DNA of 64,000 nucleotides. It comes from Pseudohoeflea suaedae (GTDB lineage: Bacteria; Pseudomonadota; Alphaproteobacteria; Rhizobiales; Rhizobiaceae). Position numbers and translations under genes: made by a program. Every line of letters starts with the position of its first letter. Positions within the stretch are counted from its first letter, which is position 1. Shown here piece after piece: positions 7,964 to 15,605 of the stretch. Below the pieces are notes generated by a model. That model was given only the letters and a program-made list of their open reading frames with translations. It did no database searches and was not told where the DNA came from. The stretch is from the NCBI RefSeq assembly GCF_004354915.1, contig NZ_SMSI01000002.1, positions 186,001 to 250,000 of the forward strand, read 5' to 3'.

Positions 7964-9666
7964 GCGGACTGGGAGAGCGAACCGAGCGCCCCGAGCTCGG
8001 GGAGGTATTCGGCATATTTCCGCCAGCCCCTTTTCGACGGGTCGTAGAGCGGCTTGCGCACCTGGGCGGAGGACGCCGTGCGCACGTCGCGACGGGTCTT
8101 GTGAAAATCGAGGCATTGCGGGGCAAATTCCAGATCGCAGGCCGAGAGCAGCGCTCTGATCTCGCCCTCGGGGTCGCGCAGCAGCTTCTCGTGGTTCGCC
8201 TCGACGATGACATCGCCGAAGAGCGCGTGCCAGTGATCCATCATGCGGGCGTAGAGACCGTAATAATGAACCAGTTCATCGAGGTCGTAAGCGAAGGCCA
8301 GACCGTCGCCGGAGAAATAGGTCCGGTAGATCGACAGGCAGGTCTCGCGGGGGTCCCGGGTGCAATGGATGATGCGCGCCTTGGGCAGGATCAGGCGGAT
8401 CAGCCCGATGAGCATGAAGTTGCCGGGCAGCTTGTCGACGATGAAGCGCGCGTTCTTTTCCATTTCCCGCACGGCGCGCACATAGTTGCGCCCGAGTGTG
8501 GCCGATGCGCCTTTCGAGAGCGCCGCCGCGAACTGCGGTGGAGAGGCCTGCGGGCCTGCGCCGCGCGCCATGCCGCCGATCTCGCGCAGTGTGGTCAGCT
8601 CGCCGGCGCCGTAGACATCCGGATGGCTGGCGAGGATCTGCTCGACCAGCGATGTGCCCGAGCGCGGCATGCCGAGAACGAAGACGGGCGTCTCCTCGGA
8701 ATGACCGAAATCGCGCCGCTTGTCGAAGAACCCGGCATCGAAGACCGACATGGTCTCCTCGAAGTCGGCCTCCACCCGGGCGGGGTCATATTTCAGCTCG
8801 CCGCGGCGGGCCGTGTTGGCGGCGCGCAGGCGTCGTGCCGCTTCGGCATAGTCTCCGCCGTCATGTGCGATCTTGGAGATCGCGAAATCGAGAACCATGC
8901 GCTCATGGGCGTCTTCGGTCGTGGCCTCGCGCATGCGGGCTGCCTCGTCCGTGTCGAGGCCATCGGACATCCAGGCGAGTTGCAGGGCCGCGTCGGCATG
9001 CATGGCATCGCCGGCCATGGCCTTGCGGAAACTCGCCTCCGCTTCGGTCAGATCGCCCCGGTCGCGGGCTGCGAGACCCAGGCCGTAGGCGGCATTGCGA
9101 TCTGCTGCATTGGCGTCCAGGAGTTCGCGGAAGACGGCGGAGGCTTTTTCGAGTTCGCCCGCGCGCAGGAACGCCCCGCCGAGATTGGACTTGAGAACGG
9201 GATTGCCGGGCTGCAGCGCGAGCGCCTTCTGGTGGAGGGCGACGGCGCGTTCAATATGGCCGAGGCTGGCTTCGAGATTGGCCAGATTTGCAAGGGCCTC
9301 GGGAGAATTCGGCTGCAACCTGATGGCCGTCTGCAGGCTTTCGCGGGCCTCGTAGGGGCGACCCATCTCGAAAAGCGCCAGCCCCAGATTGGCGTGGGCA
9401 AAGGGGTTCTTGCGGTTCCGCGAGAGCGACTTCCTGAGGAAGGCGAGGGCGTCCTCGTGACGTCCCGCACCGATAAGGAGGATGCCGACAAGAAGATTGG
9501 CTTCACCATGGCCGTCGTCGGCGGCGAGTATCTGGCGGCACAGCGCCTCGCATTCGCGCGCGCGTCCGGCCTGGTAGAATGCGGCGGCGCGCTGAGCTGC
9601 CTGGTCGAGCTCGGCGGACTTCTGGCTCGGACGGGGACCAGATTTCGCAGACAGCCTGCGCTTCAT
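7960..9666 (-). CDS. tetratricopeptide-repeat sulfotransferase
   Basis: About 568 residues. The start at 9666 has CGGAG 7 bases upstream; the open frame extends further but without a ribosome site. The N-terminal half (about 20-280) is a run of TPR units such as NLGLALFEMGRPYEARESL. The C-terminal half is a sulfotransferase: the PAPS 5'-phosphosulfate loop is VLGMPRSGTSLVEQI near residue 325, and the 3'-phosphate region is IIHCTRDPRETCLSIY. TPR-sulfotransferase fusions are frequent in marine and rhizobial Proteobacteria. They probably sulfate a glycan or lipid; the acceptor is unknown. Convergent with the ExoD-like gene, a possible but unproven link to surface polysaccharide. Confidence 0.88.
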   Translation of the reverse strand: MKRRLSAKSGPRPSQKSAELDQAAQRAAAFYQAGRARECEALCRQILAADDGHGEANLLVGILLIGAGRHEDALAFLRKSLSRNRKNPFAHANLGLALFEMGRPYEARESLQTAIRLQPNSPEALANLANLEASLGHIERAVALHQKALALQPGNPVLKSNLGGAFLRAGELEKASAVFRELLDANAADRNAAYGLGLAARDRGDLTEAEASFRKAMAGDAMHADAALQLAWMSDGLDTDEAARMREATTEDAHERMVLDFAISKIAHDGGDYAEAARRLRAANTARRGELKYDPARVEADFEETMSVFDAGFFDKRRDFGHSEETPVFVLGMPRSGTSLVEQILASHPDVYGAGELTTLREIGGMARGAGPQASPPQFAAALSKGASATLGRNYVRAVREMEKNARFIVDKLPGNFMLIGLIRLILPKARIIHCTRDPRETCLSIYRTYFSGDGLAFAYDLDELVHYYGLYARMMDHWHALFGDVIVEANHEKLLRDPEGEIRALLSACDLEFAPQCLDFHKTRRDVRTASSAQVRKPLYDPSKRGWRKYAEYLPELGALGSLSQSA

Positions 9667-9817
9667 GTTGCAGCTCCGAGCATGTCTTGAAACGACTTGG
9701 TGAGAGTTTTCTCCTAGCAGAGACTGCAGGGGGGAGGGAACGGTGAAATGCGTTGCTTGAGGTAACAAAAACGTTGAGCGCGGCCTACGAGCCGGTGAGC
9801 CTCCTGTCAAAACGACG

Positions 9818-9850
9818 AAAGGCCGCACCGTTTCGTTCAGCGCGGCCTTC
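9818..9850 (-). terminator. hairpin after the integrase gene
   Basis: AAGGCCGC (9819-9826) pairs with GCGGCCTT (9842-9849), 28 bases past the integrase stop. A partial copy of the GGCCGCGCT sequence lies at about 9778-9786. The T-run is poor, so termination is only likely. Confidence 0.4.
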
Positions 9851-9877
9851 AAGCTGTTGTCGGGCGGGTTCCATCTG

Positions 9878-10822
9878 TCAGTGATGCAGCGAATTGAGCG
9901 CTCTTGCGCACTGCTGAAGATCATTGGTCGCCAGATGCGCATAGCGCAGGGTCATCTGGATGGTCTGGTGGCCGAGGAAGGTCTGGACGCGCCGGAGGTC
10001 TATGCCGGCCTGGACGAGGCGGGAGGCGCAGGTGTGGCGCAGGATGTGCGGCACCATGTTCGGGTCGCTTTCCAGCCCGCATTCCTTCTTGGACGTATCC
10101 CAGTTGTATTTGAAATTCTGGTAGGGGACCCTGATGAAGGGCCCGGCTGCCGGGCCGAATTCTCGGCACGCCTCGATGGCGTCGAGTGCACGCTGCGTCA
10201 GCGGAATGGTGCGGCTGCGGCCGGATTTGGTGATCCAGAAGGTCGCGTTGCCATTCTGGACGTCGGCCCATTTCAGCGCCAGAGCCTCGCCGACACGGGC
10301 CCCGGTGTCGATCAGGAATATCGCCAGCAGCTTGTGGTGGAGGTTGCGCGAGCCGATCGAATCGAAGATCCGCCGCTCCTCGTCGCTTGTCAGGAAGCGG
10401 ACGCGGTTGTTGCGCTCTCTCAGCCTCAGATATGTCGGTAGCCTGGCGATGTGTCCCCCCCGTTCCGCCTTCTTCAGCAGCTTGAATATGGCTGCAAGCT
10501 TGCGATTGATCGTGGAGTTCCTGTTGCCCTTCTTGCGGTAATGGCCGACGAGCGCGTCGACCGTCGCGTCGCCGAAGTCGGATATGCCGCTGGCTCGCAG
10601 AAAATCATCGGCTTCGAGCACGAAGAGCTTGCATGTGCTCTTGTGTCTGCCGTTTTCCCAAAGAATGTCGGAATATAGGCGCCAGAAATCGCCCAGCGTC
10701 GAAACAGGTTCTTCACCGGCAAAATGAGTGAAAGAGGAAGTTCCGTTTCTGCCCAGAAAACTTCTGCCTGTATTCTCATTTGTCCCGCCGTTGATAAGAT
10801 TGGGGCTTGTCAATGAATGCAA
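9878..10822 (-). CDS. tyrosine recombinase / phage-type integrase, solitary
   Basis: 314 residues with both standard domains. The N-terminal SAM-like core-binding domain spans about 40-125. In the catalytic domain the residues are visible as Arg in DTGARVGEAL, Lys in ITKSGRSRTIPL, HxxR in HILRHTCASRL, His in FLGHQTIQMTL and the nucleophile Tyr in LRYAHLAT. It looks intact. The first codon appears to be TTG (10822); no ATG is available near it. No excisionase, phage or transfer genes adjoin, so this is either the remnant of an element or a stand-alone recombinase. Its 5' portion is AT-richer than its neighbours. Two strong inverted repeats lie just upstream (10831-10908). Confidence 0.9.
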   Translation of the reverse strand: MHSLTSPNLINGGTNENTGRSFLGRNGTSSFTHFAGEEPVSTLGDFWRLYSDILWENGRHKSTCKLFVLEADDFLRASGISDFGDATVDALVGHYRKKGNRNSTINRKLAAIFKLLKKAERGGHIARLPTYLRLRERNNRVRFLTSDEERRIFDSIGSRNLHHKLLAIFLIDTGARVGEALALKWADVQNGNATFWITKSGRSRTIPLTQRALDAIEACREFGPAAGPFIRVPYQNFKYNWDTSKKECGLESDPNMVPHILRHTCASRLVQAGIDLRRVQTFLGHQTIQMTLRYAHLATNDLQQCARALNSLHH

Positions 10823-10830
10823 CTCTTTTC

Positions 10831-10864
10831 GTAAGGTTTTCGACCTCCCTGTAAAAAACCTTAC
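10831..10864. repeat. 10-bp perfect inverted repeat upstream of integrase
   Basis: Arms GTAAGGTTTT (10831-10840) and AAAACCTTAC (10855-10864) enclose a 14-base loop. On the minus strand the loop contains GGGAGGT, about 20 bases before the integrase TTG, too far for a normal ribosome site. It could be a leader structure, an operator or a recombination site. Confidence 0.55.
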
Positions 10865-10877
10865 ATTCTAACTGCTA

Positions 10878-10908
10878 TTCTCCGGCGTAAGTTCGTTACG
10901 CCGGAGAA
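10878..10908. repeat. 13-bp perfect inverted repeat between porin and integrase
   Basis: Arms TTCTCCGGCGTAA (10878-10890) and TTACGCCGGAGAA (10896-10908) are separated by GTTCG. It lies 25 bases after the porin stop on the same strand, so the simplest reading is the porin terminator, though no T-run follows. The 13-5-13 geometry also resembles a tyrosine-recombinase core site. Confidence 0.6.
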
Positions 10909-10932
10909 CATTACTTTCAAACTTGCTCTTTA

Positions 10933-12081
10933 TTAGAACGAGCGCTGAACGCGGATGCCCGCGCCAAAGTCTTCGGCGTCGTCGCCAGCATCGACGTACT
11001 GGATTTCCGGGGTGATCACGAGACCCGGGACCAGTTCGTAGGCGACGTTGGCAGTGAGAGCCCATGCATCGTCTACGCCAGCACCGCCGTCGACCCAGTC
11101 GATCTGGGTGTTGAGCGAAGCCTTTTCGGAGAATGCGTAGGAGAAACCGCCGACAACAGCGAAGGTTTCATCGTCGGCAACGCCGTTCGACCAGGTGGTG
11201 TAGGCCGAGGAGTTTTCACCATACATGAGCATCGCGAAGACCGAGAAGGCGTCGTTGAATGCGACGTCAGCGCGGATCTTGCCGGCCCAGCCGCCACGTT
11301 CAAAGAGATTCCCGAAGAGGAGCAGGTCGTCGCGGCTGTCCCAGGCGGCCACAGCCGAGAGGTCGACCATGCCGAAGGTTGCGCCGAGACCGACCACAAC
11401 ATGCGGCATGTAGTCGTCAATGCCCCAGCCCGACGGCTCAATGTCACCGGTTGCGAAGTTGAAGACGGCCGTGTTGTCGACGCCCTGCTCGAGAGCGATA
11501 CCGGCGCGGAAAGCGCCGCCATTATAGGTGTAGCTGATCAGGTTGGTGTCGAACGGGCCGTAGCCGCCGAGCGGGGTATCGTTGATGACGGCGCCGGCAT
11601 AGCCGGTCCAGGTGGTGAAGAACGACTCGTCCTTACCGACGCGGAGGCCACCGAGCTGAATCCAGGCGAAGTTCAGCGAAACGGTCGTGTCGTTGGTGTA
11701 ACCAATATCCGTGCCGAAGAAGCTGACGTCCGAGGTGTTAAAGTTGAAACGGGTCTCGGTGTAGGTGCGCAGGGTGCCGAGTTCAGTTTCCGAAGCGGTC
11801 GAGGTGCGCAGCGACAGACGCGAGTTCACGTTGTAGGTCTCGTCAACGAGCGAAGTCCGTGCGAAGAGATCGCCACCGAACACGTCGAAACGGACGTAGC
11901 CGTGAATGCGCAGGCAGGTTTCGGTGCCCGGGATGTAGAAGAAGCCGGTGCCGAATGCATCGCAGACGCGGACATATTCAACAGGCTCGGGCTCGGCAAC
12001 GATGATCGCGTCAGCGGCGCGGGCGCCGGACACTGCAACCAGGGCTGCGGCGGAGCCAAGGAGAAGGCTCTTGATTTTCAT
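10933..12081 (-). CDS. outer-membrane porin (Omp2/RopA-like), copy 1
   Basis: 382 residues with a signal peptide (MKIKSLLLGSAAALVAVSGARA, cut before ADAI). The Rhizobiales porin signature follows: YVRVCDAFGTGFFYIPGTETCLRIHGYVRFD, with two cysteines that likely form a disulfide. The end is typical of outer-membrane barrels, RVQRSF with terminal Phe. It should form a 16-strand trimeric general porin. It is highly similar throughout to copy 2 (13039-14184), differing mainly in stretches that look like surface loops (after GGDLF, after TRFN, after ALEQG). Translation is preceded by the SD hairpin at 12083-12099. The two porins are head to head. Confidence 0.95.
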   Translation of the reverse strand: MKIKSLLLGSAAALVAVSGARAADAIIVAEPEPVEYVRVCDAFGTGFFYIPGTETCLRIHGYVRFDVFGGDLFARTSLVDETYNVNSRLSLRTSTASETELGTLRTYTETRFNFNTSDVSFFGTDIGYTNDTTVSLNFAWIQLGGLRVGKDESFFTTWTGYAGAVINDTPLGGYGPFDTNLISYTYNGGAFRAGIALEQGVDNTAVFNFATGDIEPSGWGIDDYMPHVVVGLGATFGMVDLSAVAAWDSRDDLLLFGNLFERGGWAGKIRADVAFNDAFSVFAMLMYGENSSAYTTWSNGVADDETFAVVGGFSYAFSEKASLNTQIDWVDGGAGVDDAWALTANVAYELVPGLVITPEIQYVDAGDDAEDFGAGIRVQRSF

Positions 12082-12082
12082 G

Positions 12083-12099
12083 TTTGACCTCCAGTCAAA
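12083..12099 (-). promoter_or_regulatory. Shine-Dalgarno hairpin of porin copy 1
   Basis: On the minus strand TTTGAC-TGGAG-GTCAAA places the GGAGG ribosome site partly in the loop and partly in the 3' stem, one base before the ATG at 12081. The same structure precedes porin copy 2, so it is conserved between the paralogues. Confidence 0.65.
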
Positions 12100-12358
12100 T
12101 ATGAAAATCGAGCCGTTTTTGCCGGTTTTCCCGCGCGTCGAAAGTCGAGGGATTCCGGCCCGGAATCAGGTTTGCGGCGATGTTTTCGCTGGCGAAGCTA
12201 CGCCGCGATTTCAGAAAGTCTTTGGAAAACAGTGGCTTGATCGCAATGCTGCGCACGGCCGGCAATCCGGCGGTCTGCATATGGGGCCAGTCTTCCGCCG
12301 GCGAGCTGGCGCGAAAGCGATGTGTCGAAGATGAAGGGGAGATCGGGGAAATTTCGCG

Positions 12359-12448
12359 TGGCGGAGAGGAAGGGATTCGAACCCTCGATACCGTTCCCGG
12401 TATACTCCCTTAGCAGGGGAGCGCCTTCGACCACTCGGCCACCTCTCC
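12359..12448 (-). tRNA. tRNA-Ser (anticodon GCU)
   Basis: Acceptor arms GGAGAGG (5', 12448-12442) and CCTCTCC (3') pair fully. They are followed by discriminator G and an encoded CCA (12361-12359). The anticodon loop CTGCTAA gives GCU at 12414-12412, reading AGC/AGU. The long variable arm and the T-loop GGTTCGAATCC are present, as expected for tRNA-Ser. It lies between the two porin genes. Confidence 0.97.
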
Positions 12449-13021
12449 GTCGAAGCGCTTGTTAACTGACTGCGTTCGGCTAATCAACCGGTTTCGCGAC
12501 CGACCGTCATTCAAATGTTTTGCCGTCGGGAGCAGTCAACAATGAAAGCGGCCCAGGGAGGCGTGCTGGAGGATGCTCGTCCGCGATTCGGAGCCTGGAA
12601 ATGTCTTTATATATATAGGGCACGATGTTTGGCCGGAAGGTTCCTGCGTTTCAGGCGTTTCCGCGACTGCTTAGTTTTCAGTTGCTTACGAATTCCTCAC
12701 AACAGATTCGGCGCAGATGGCGCGCGCTGGGCGTGATTCTTTCTGCTAGACGCCCTGTTTCGGCACAAAACATCGTCCGCACGTGCCTGTTTCCTAACGA
12801 GACCTTAACAACGAGCCCGGGTCGGACGTGAAATCGTGTCATTTGTGCAACAGCGCTGTTTCAAGGCTTTCCGGCGGCGCCCCATTTGGCTTGTTCTTCG
12901 TTGCGCGTCCCGCCGCTGGGAGTATGTTCACTCTCGAAGCCAAGGCGGACATCGTCTTTCTTCGTCTTTTGGGGATGGGGTTGGGGACAGCTCCTAGCAA
13001 GACCCAAGCCCTTTGAAACTT
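12449..13021. other. long intergenic region between tRNA-Ser and porin copy 2
   Basis: About 570 bases with no supported gene. It contains an AT island (TTTATATATATAGGG, about 12604-12618) and, at 12970-12987, a G-rich stretch TGGGGATGGGGTTGGGGA shortly before the porin leader. It presumably carries the porin copy 2 promoter and a long 5' untranslated region; no clear -35/-10 pair stands out. Confidence 0.5.
12459..12487 (-). promoter_or_regulatory. possible tRNA-Ser promoter
   Basis: On the minus strand TTGATT and TAACAA are separated by 17 bases, with the -10-like hexamer 10 bases before the mature tRNA 5' end. The match is moderate. A second TTGACT lies further upstream. Confidence 0.3.
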
Positions 13022-13036
13022 TTGACTGGAGGTCAA
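13022..13036 (+). promoter_or_regulatory. Shine-Dalgarno hairpin of porin copy 2
   Basis: TTGAC-TGGAG-GTCAA puts GGAGG (13028-13032) across loop and stem, 6 bases before the ATG at 13039. It fixes that start and rules out the longer frame beginning at 12886. Confidence 0.65.
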
Positions 13037-13038
13037 TC

Positions 13039-14184
13039 ATGAACATCAAGAGCCTTCTCCTCGGCTCCGCTGCAGCTCTCGTTGCAGTTTCCGGCGCTCG
13101 CGCTGCCGATGCCATCATCGTTGCTGAGCCTGAGCCCGTTGAATATGTCCGCGTTTGCGATGCATTCGGCACCGGCTACTTCTACATCCCGGGCACCGAA
13201 ACCTGCCTGCGTATCCACGGCTACGTCCGTTTCGACGTTTTCGGTGGCGATCTCTTCGAAAACATCTCGTCGACCGAAGACGGCACCTACGGCGTGAACT
13301 CGCGTCTGTCGCTGCGCACCTCGACCGCTTCGGAAACCGAACTCGGCACCCTGCGCACCTACACCGAGACCCGTTTCAACTACGGTGACAGCGACGCAAC
13401 CAGCAACGGCTTCGTCACCGACGGCGGCGTCGAGCTTGGCGAAGGCGGCTACTACAACGACACGAGCGTTTCGCTGAACTTCGCCTGGATCCAGCTCGGT
13501 GGCCTCCGCGTCGGTAAGGACGAGTCGTTCTTCATCACCTGGACCGGTTACGCTGGCGCCGTCATCAACGACACCCCGCTCGGTGGCTACGGCCCGTTCG
13601 ACACCAACCTCATCAGCTACACCTACAATGGCGGCGCTTTCCGCGCTGGTATCGCTGTTGAGCAGGGCGACGACGACTACATCCTCGACGGCGAGCGCGT
13701 CGGTTGGGGCATCGACGACTACGTCCCGCACGTTGTTGTCGGTCTCGGCACCACCTTCGGCATGGTCGACCTCTCGGCCGTTGCTGCATACGACAGCCGC
13801 GACGATTTCGATGGCGAAGAGTACGGCGGCTGGGCTGCCAAGATCCGCGCTGACGTCGCATTCAACGACGCCTTCTCGGTCTTCGCAATGCTGATGTACG
13901 GTGAAAACTCCTCGGGTTACACCACCTGGGCCAACGGCGAGAACGACGAAGAAACCTTCGCTGCTGTCGGCGGTTTCTCCTACGCATTCTCGGACAAGGC
14001 TTCGCTCAACACCCAGTTCGATTGGGTTGAAGGCAACGACGACCAGGACGACGAATTCGCCGTCACTGCCAACGTTGCTTACGAGCTGGTCCCGGGCCTC
14101 GTGGTTACTCCGGAAGTCCAGTACGTCGACTTCGGCGACGACGAAGAATTCGGTGCAGGCGTGCGCGTTCAGCGCTCGTTCTAA
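13039..14184 (+). CDS. outer-membrane porin (Omp2/RopA-like), copy 2
   Basis: 381 residues. The signal peptide is the same as copy 1 (MNIKSLLLGSAAALVAVSGARA), as are the YVRVCDAFGTGYFYIPGTETCLRIHGYVRFD motif and the C-terminal RVQRSF. Codon choice is strongly biased (many GCT, TTC, AAC, GGC), consistent with high expression. Differences from copy 1 concentrate in short insertions, for example DATSNGFVTDGGVELGEG, that probably lie in exposed loops. It ends in a strong terminator repeated four times. The head-to-head paralogous pair recalls omp2a/omp2b of Brucella. Confidence 0.95.
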   Translation: MNIKSLLLGSAAALVAVSGARAADAIIVAEPEPVEYVRVCDAFGTGYFYIPGTETCLRIHGYVRFDVFGGDLFENISSTEDGTYGVNSRLSLRTSTASETELGTLRTYTETRFNYGDSDATSNGFVTDGGVELGEGGYYNDTSVSLNFAWIQLGGLRVGKDESFFITWTGYAGAVINDTPLGGYGPFDTNLISYTYNGGAFRAGIAVEQGDDDYILDGERVGWGIDDYVPHVVVGLGTTFGMVDLSAVAAYDSRDDFDGEEYGGWAAKIRADVAFNDAFSVFAMLMYGENSSGYTTWANGENDEETFAAVGGFSYAFSDKASLNTQFDWVEGNDDQDDEFAVTANVAYELVPGLVVTPEVQYVDFGDDEEFGAGVRVQRSF

Positions 14185-14208
14185 TCGAACCTACTTCGGT
14201 TAAGGGAA

Positions 14209-14340
14209 CCCGGCAGCCTACGCTGCCGGGTTTTCTTTTTTATGGGGCAGCTCAGGTTGCCGGGTTTTCTTTTTTACGGGGCAGCTCACGCTGACGGATT
14301 TTCTTTTTTATGGGGCGGCTGCGTGCCGTCTTTCTTTTTG
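14209..14340 (+). repeat. tandem array of four rho-independent terminators
   Basis: Copy 1 is a perfect hairpin, CCCGGCAGC-CTAC-GCTGCCGGG (14209-14230), followed by TTTTCTTTTTT. The T-rich tract and a GC stem recur three more times; the T-tract junctions at 14227, 14261, 14295 and 14327 give a period of 34, 34 and 32 bases. Stems decay along the array: GGCAGC/GTTGCC, then CAGC/GCTG, then GGCGGC/GCCGTC. It looks like tandem duplication of a terminator followed by drift. Confidence 0.85.
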
Positions 14341-14424
14341 TATGTATTAAGACACGCCGCCTAGGACTTGCCGGATTGGCGGGCTATTGATCTCCTCACG
14401 TCGTTCGTTCTCGGGGAGATGCCG

Positions 14425-15420
14425 ATGCAAAACGCGAAATACTGGATATGGCCGGGGCTGGTTACGGTCTCCGCTCTCACTCTGGCTGCCGTATGGTTCG
14501 GTGCCGGGCGCATCGAAGCGGATATTGCGCTGCGTACAAGTCAGGCCCTGTCGGCTCAGCCCTGGGCGGAAATCACGGTCGATGCACGCGATGTCAGCGT
14601 GACGGGAGATGCACCGGACGTGGCGGCCCGGGACGCGGCCATCGCGACCATCTCCTCCGTTTCCGGTGTGCGCGTCCTGGAAGACAAGTCAGGCCTGCTG
14701 CCGCTCGAAGAGCCGTACCGGTTCTCGGTCGGCAAGACGGATGCCGGGCTCGCCGTCAATGGTTTCGCGCCGGGCCAGGTGGAGCGGGACCGGCTTGTCA
14801 CAGACCTCGGCAAGGCTCTGCCCGGCGTCAGCGTGACGGATAATCTGTCGCTCGCGCGCGGTGTTCCCGCAAAATTCAACGAGATGATCGCCCTGGGCTC
14901 GCGTCAGCTCGCTCGTCTGGGCGAGGGGCGTTTCGAAATCGTCGGCGACAAAATTACCGTACAGGGTGAAGTCTTGTCGCCGGAAGACAGCGAGGCTCTG
15001 GCTGCGGACATGGCGGCGGCAGAGGGGTTCGAGGCCGTCGCCGACGTCTCCGCTCCGGTCGTTCGTGGCCCGTATGTGTTCCGTGCCGAGCAGGCCGGCG
15101 GAAAGTTGGTGCTCTCGGGTTACGCACCGGGCAAGGATGACCGCAAGCGGCTTGCCGAAATGGCAGGGGCAGGCGTGTCCGATGAGGTTCGTGTCGCGGA
15201 CGGGGTTCCGGACGGCATGAACTGGACGGTTGCCGCGGCCAAGGCGATCGAAGCGGCATCGCTGCTTGCAAAGGGATCCGCCGACATTTCGGGTCGTCGC
15301 ATCAATATTACCGGCGATGCCCGTGATCTCGATGCCTTCCGCTCGCTGCAGCAGTTGATCGGCTCGCCGCTGCCCGGCGGGCTTGTGCTCGGCACCACCG
15401 ATATCGGCCTGCCGGACTAG
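14425..15420 (+). CDS. membrane-anchored BON-domain protein
   Basis: 331 residues from the ATG at 14425, chosen because GGGGAG lies 6 bases upstream. An N-terminal membrane segment (about 8-26, WPGLVTVSALTLAAVWFGAG) is followed by three or four repeats of a BON-like alpha-beta fold. Each has the pattern ITVDARDVSVTGDAPDVAARDAAIATISSV, recurring near FEIVGDKITVQGEVLSPEDSEALAADM and ISGRRINITGDARDLDAFRSL. BON domains bind phospholipid, so a periplasmic envelope role is likely. The next two genes, on the same strand, may form an operon with it. Confidence 0.8.
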   Translation: MQNAKYWIWPGLVTVSALTLAAVWFGAGRIEADIALRTSQALSAQPWAEITVDARDVSVTGDAPDVAARDAAIATISSVSGVRVLEDKSGLLPLEEPYRFSVGKTDAGLAVNGFAPGQVERDRLVTDLGKALPGVSVTDNLSLARGVPAKFNEMIALGSRQLARLGEGRFEIVGDKITVQGEVLSPEDSEALAADMAAAEGFEAVADVSAPVVRGPYVFRAEQAGGKLVLSGYAPGKDDRKRLAEMAGAGVSDEVRVADGVPDGMNWTVAAAKAIEAASLLAKGSADISGRRINITGDARDLDAFRSLQQLIGSPLPGGLVLGTTDIGLPD

Positions 15421-15495
15421 CGACGGGGCTTGCGCATGGCTCTCATATATGATGTCGGCTAATATGATTTCCGGCTCACCGCGAGGAGGATACGC

Positions 15496-15594
15496 ATGGT
15501 TTATCTGATCGGGCAATTATGGCTCTGGCTGCTCCTGGCTTTCGCCATCGGCGTGTTCGTCGGCTGGGCGACGTGCGGTCGCAAGACGGTCTGA
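15496..15594 (+). CDS. 32-residue single-pass membrane peptide
   Basis: A short frame preceded by a strong AGGAGG 6 bases upstream of the ATG. The product begins MVYLIGQLWLWLLLAFAIGV and ends with WATCGRKTV: one hydrophobic helix, then a short basic tail. The helix contains FAIGVFVGW, echoing FVLGAVAGCW in the N-terminus of the next gene, which starts 11 bases after this stop. The very good ribosome site and tight spacing argue that it is translated. The two may be paralogous membrane anchors. Function unknown. Confidence 0.65.
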   Translation: MVYLIGQLWLWLLLAFAIGVFVGWATCGRKTV

Positions 15595-15605
15595 GGGGAC
15601 AACAG

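Noticed and set aside
9871-9880. CTGTCAG near the integrase stop as a fourth Pho box
   Set aside because: There is no second half-site at 11-base spacing.
9878-12448. Genomic island between the integrase and tRNA-Ser
   Set aside because: The only gene between them is a core-type porin, the tRNA 3' end is not duplicated nearby as far as I can see, and no mobile-element genes are present.
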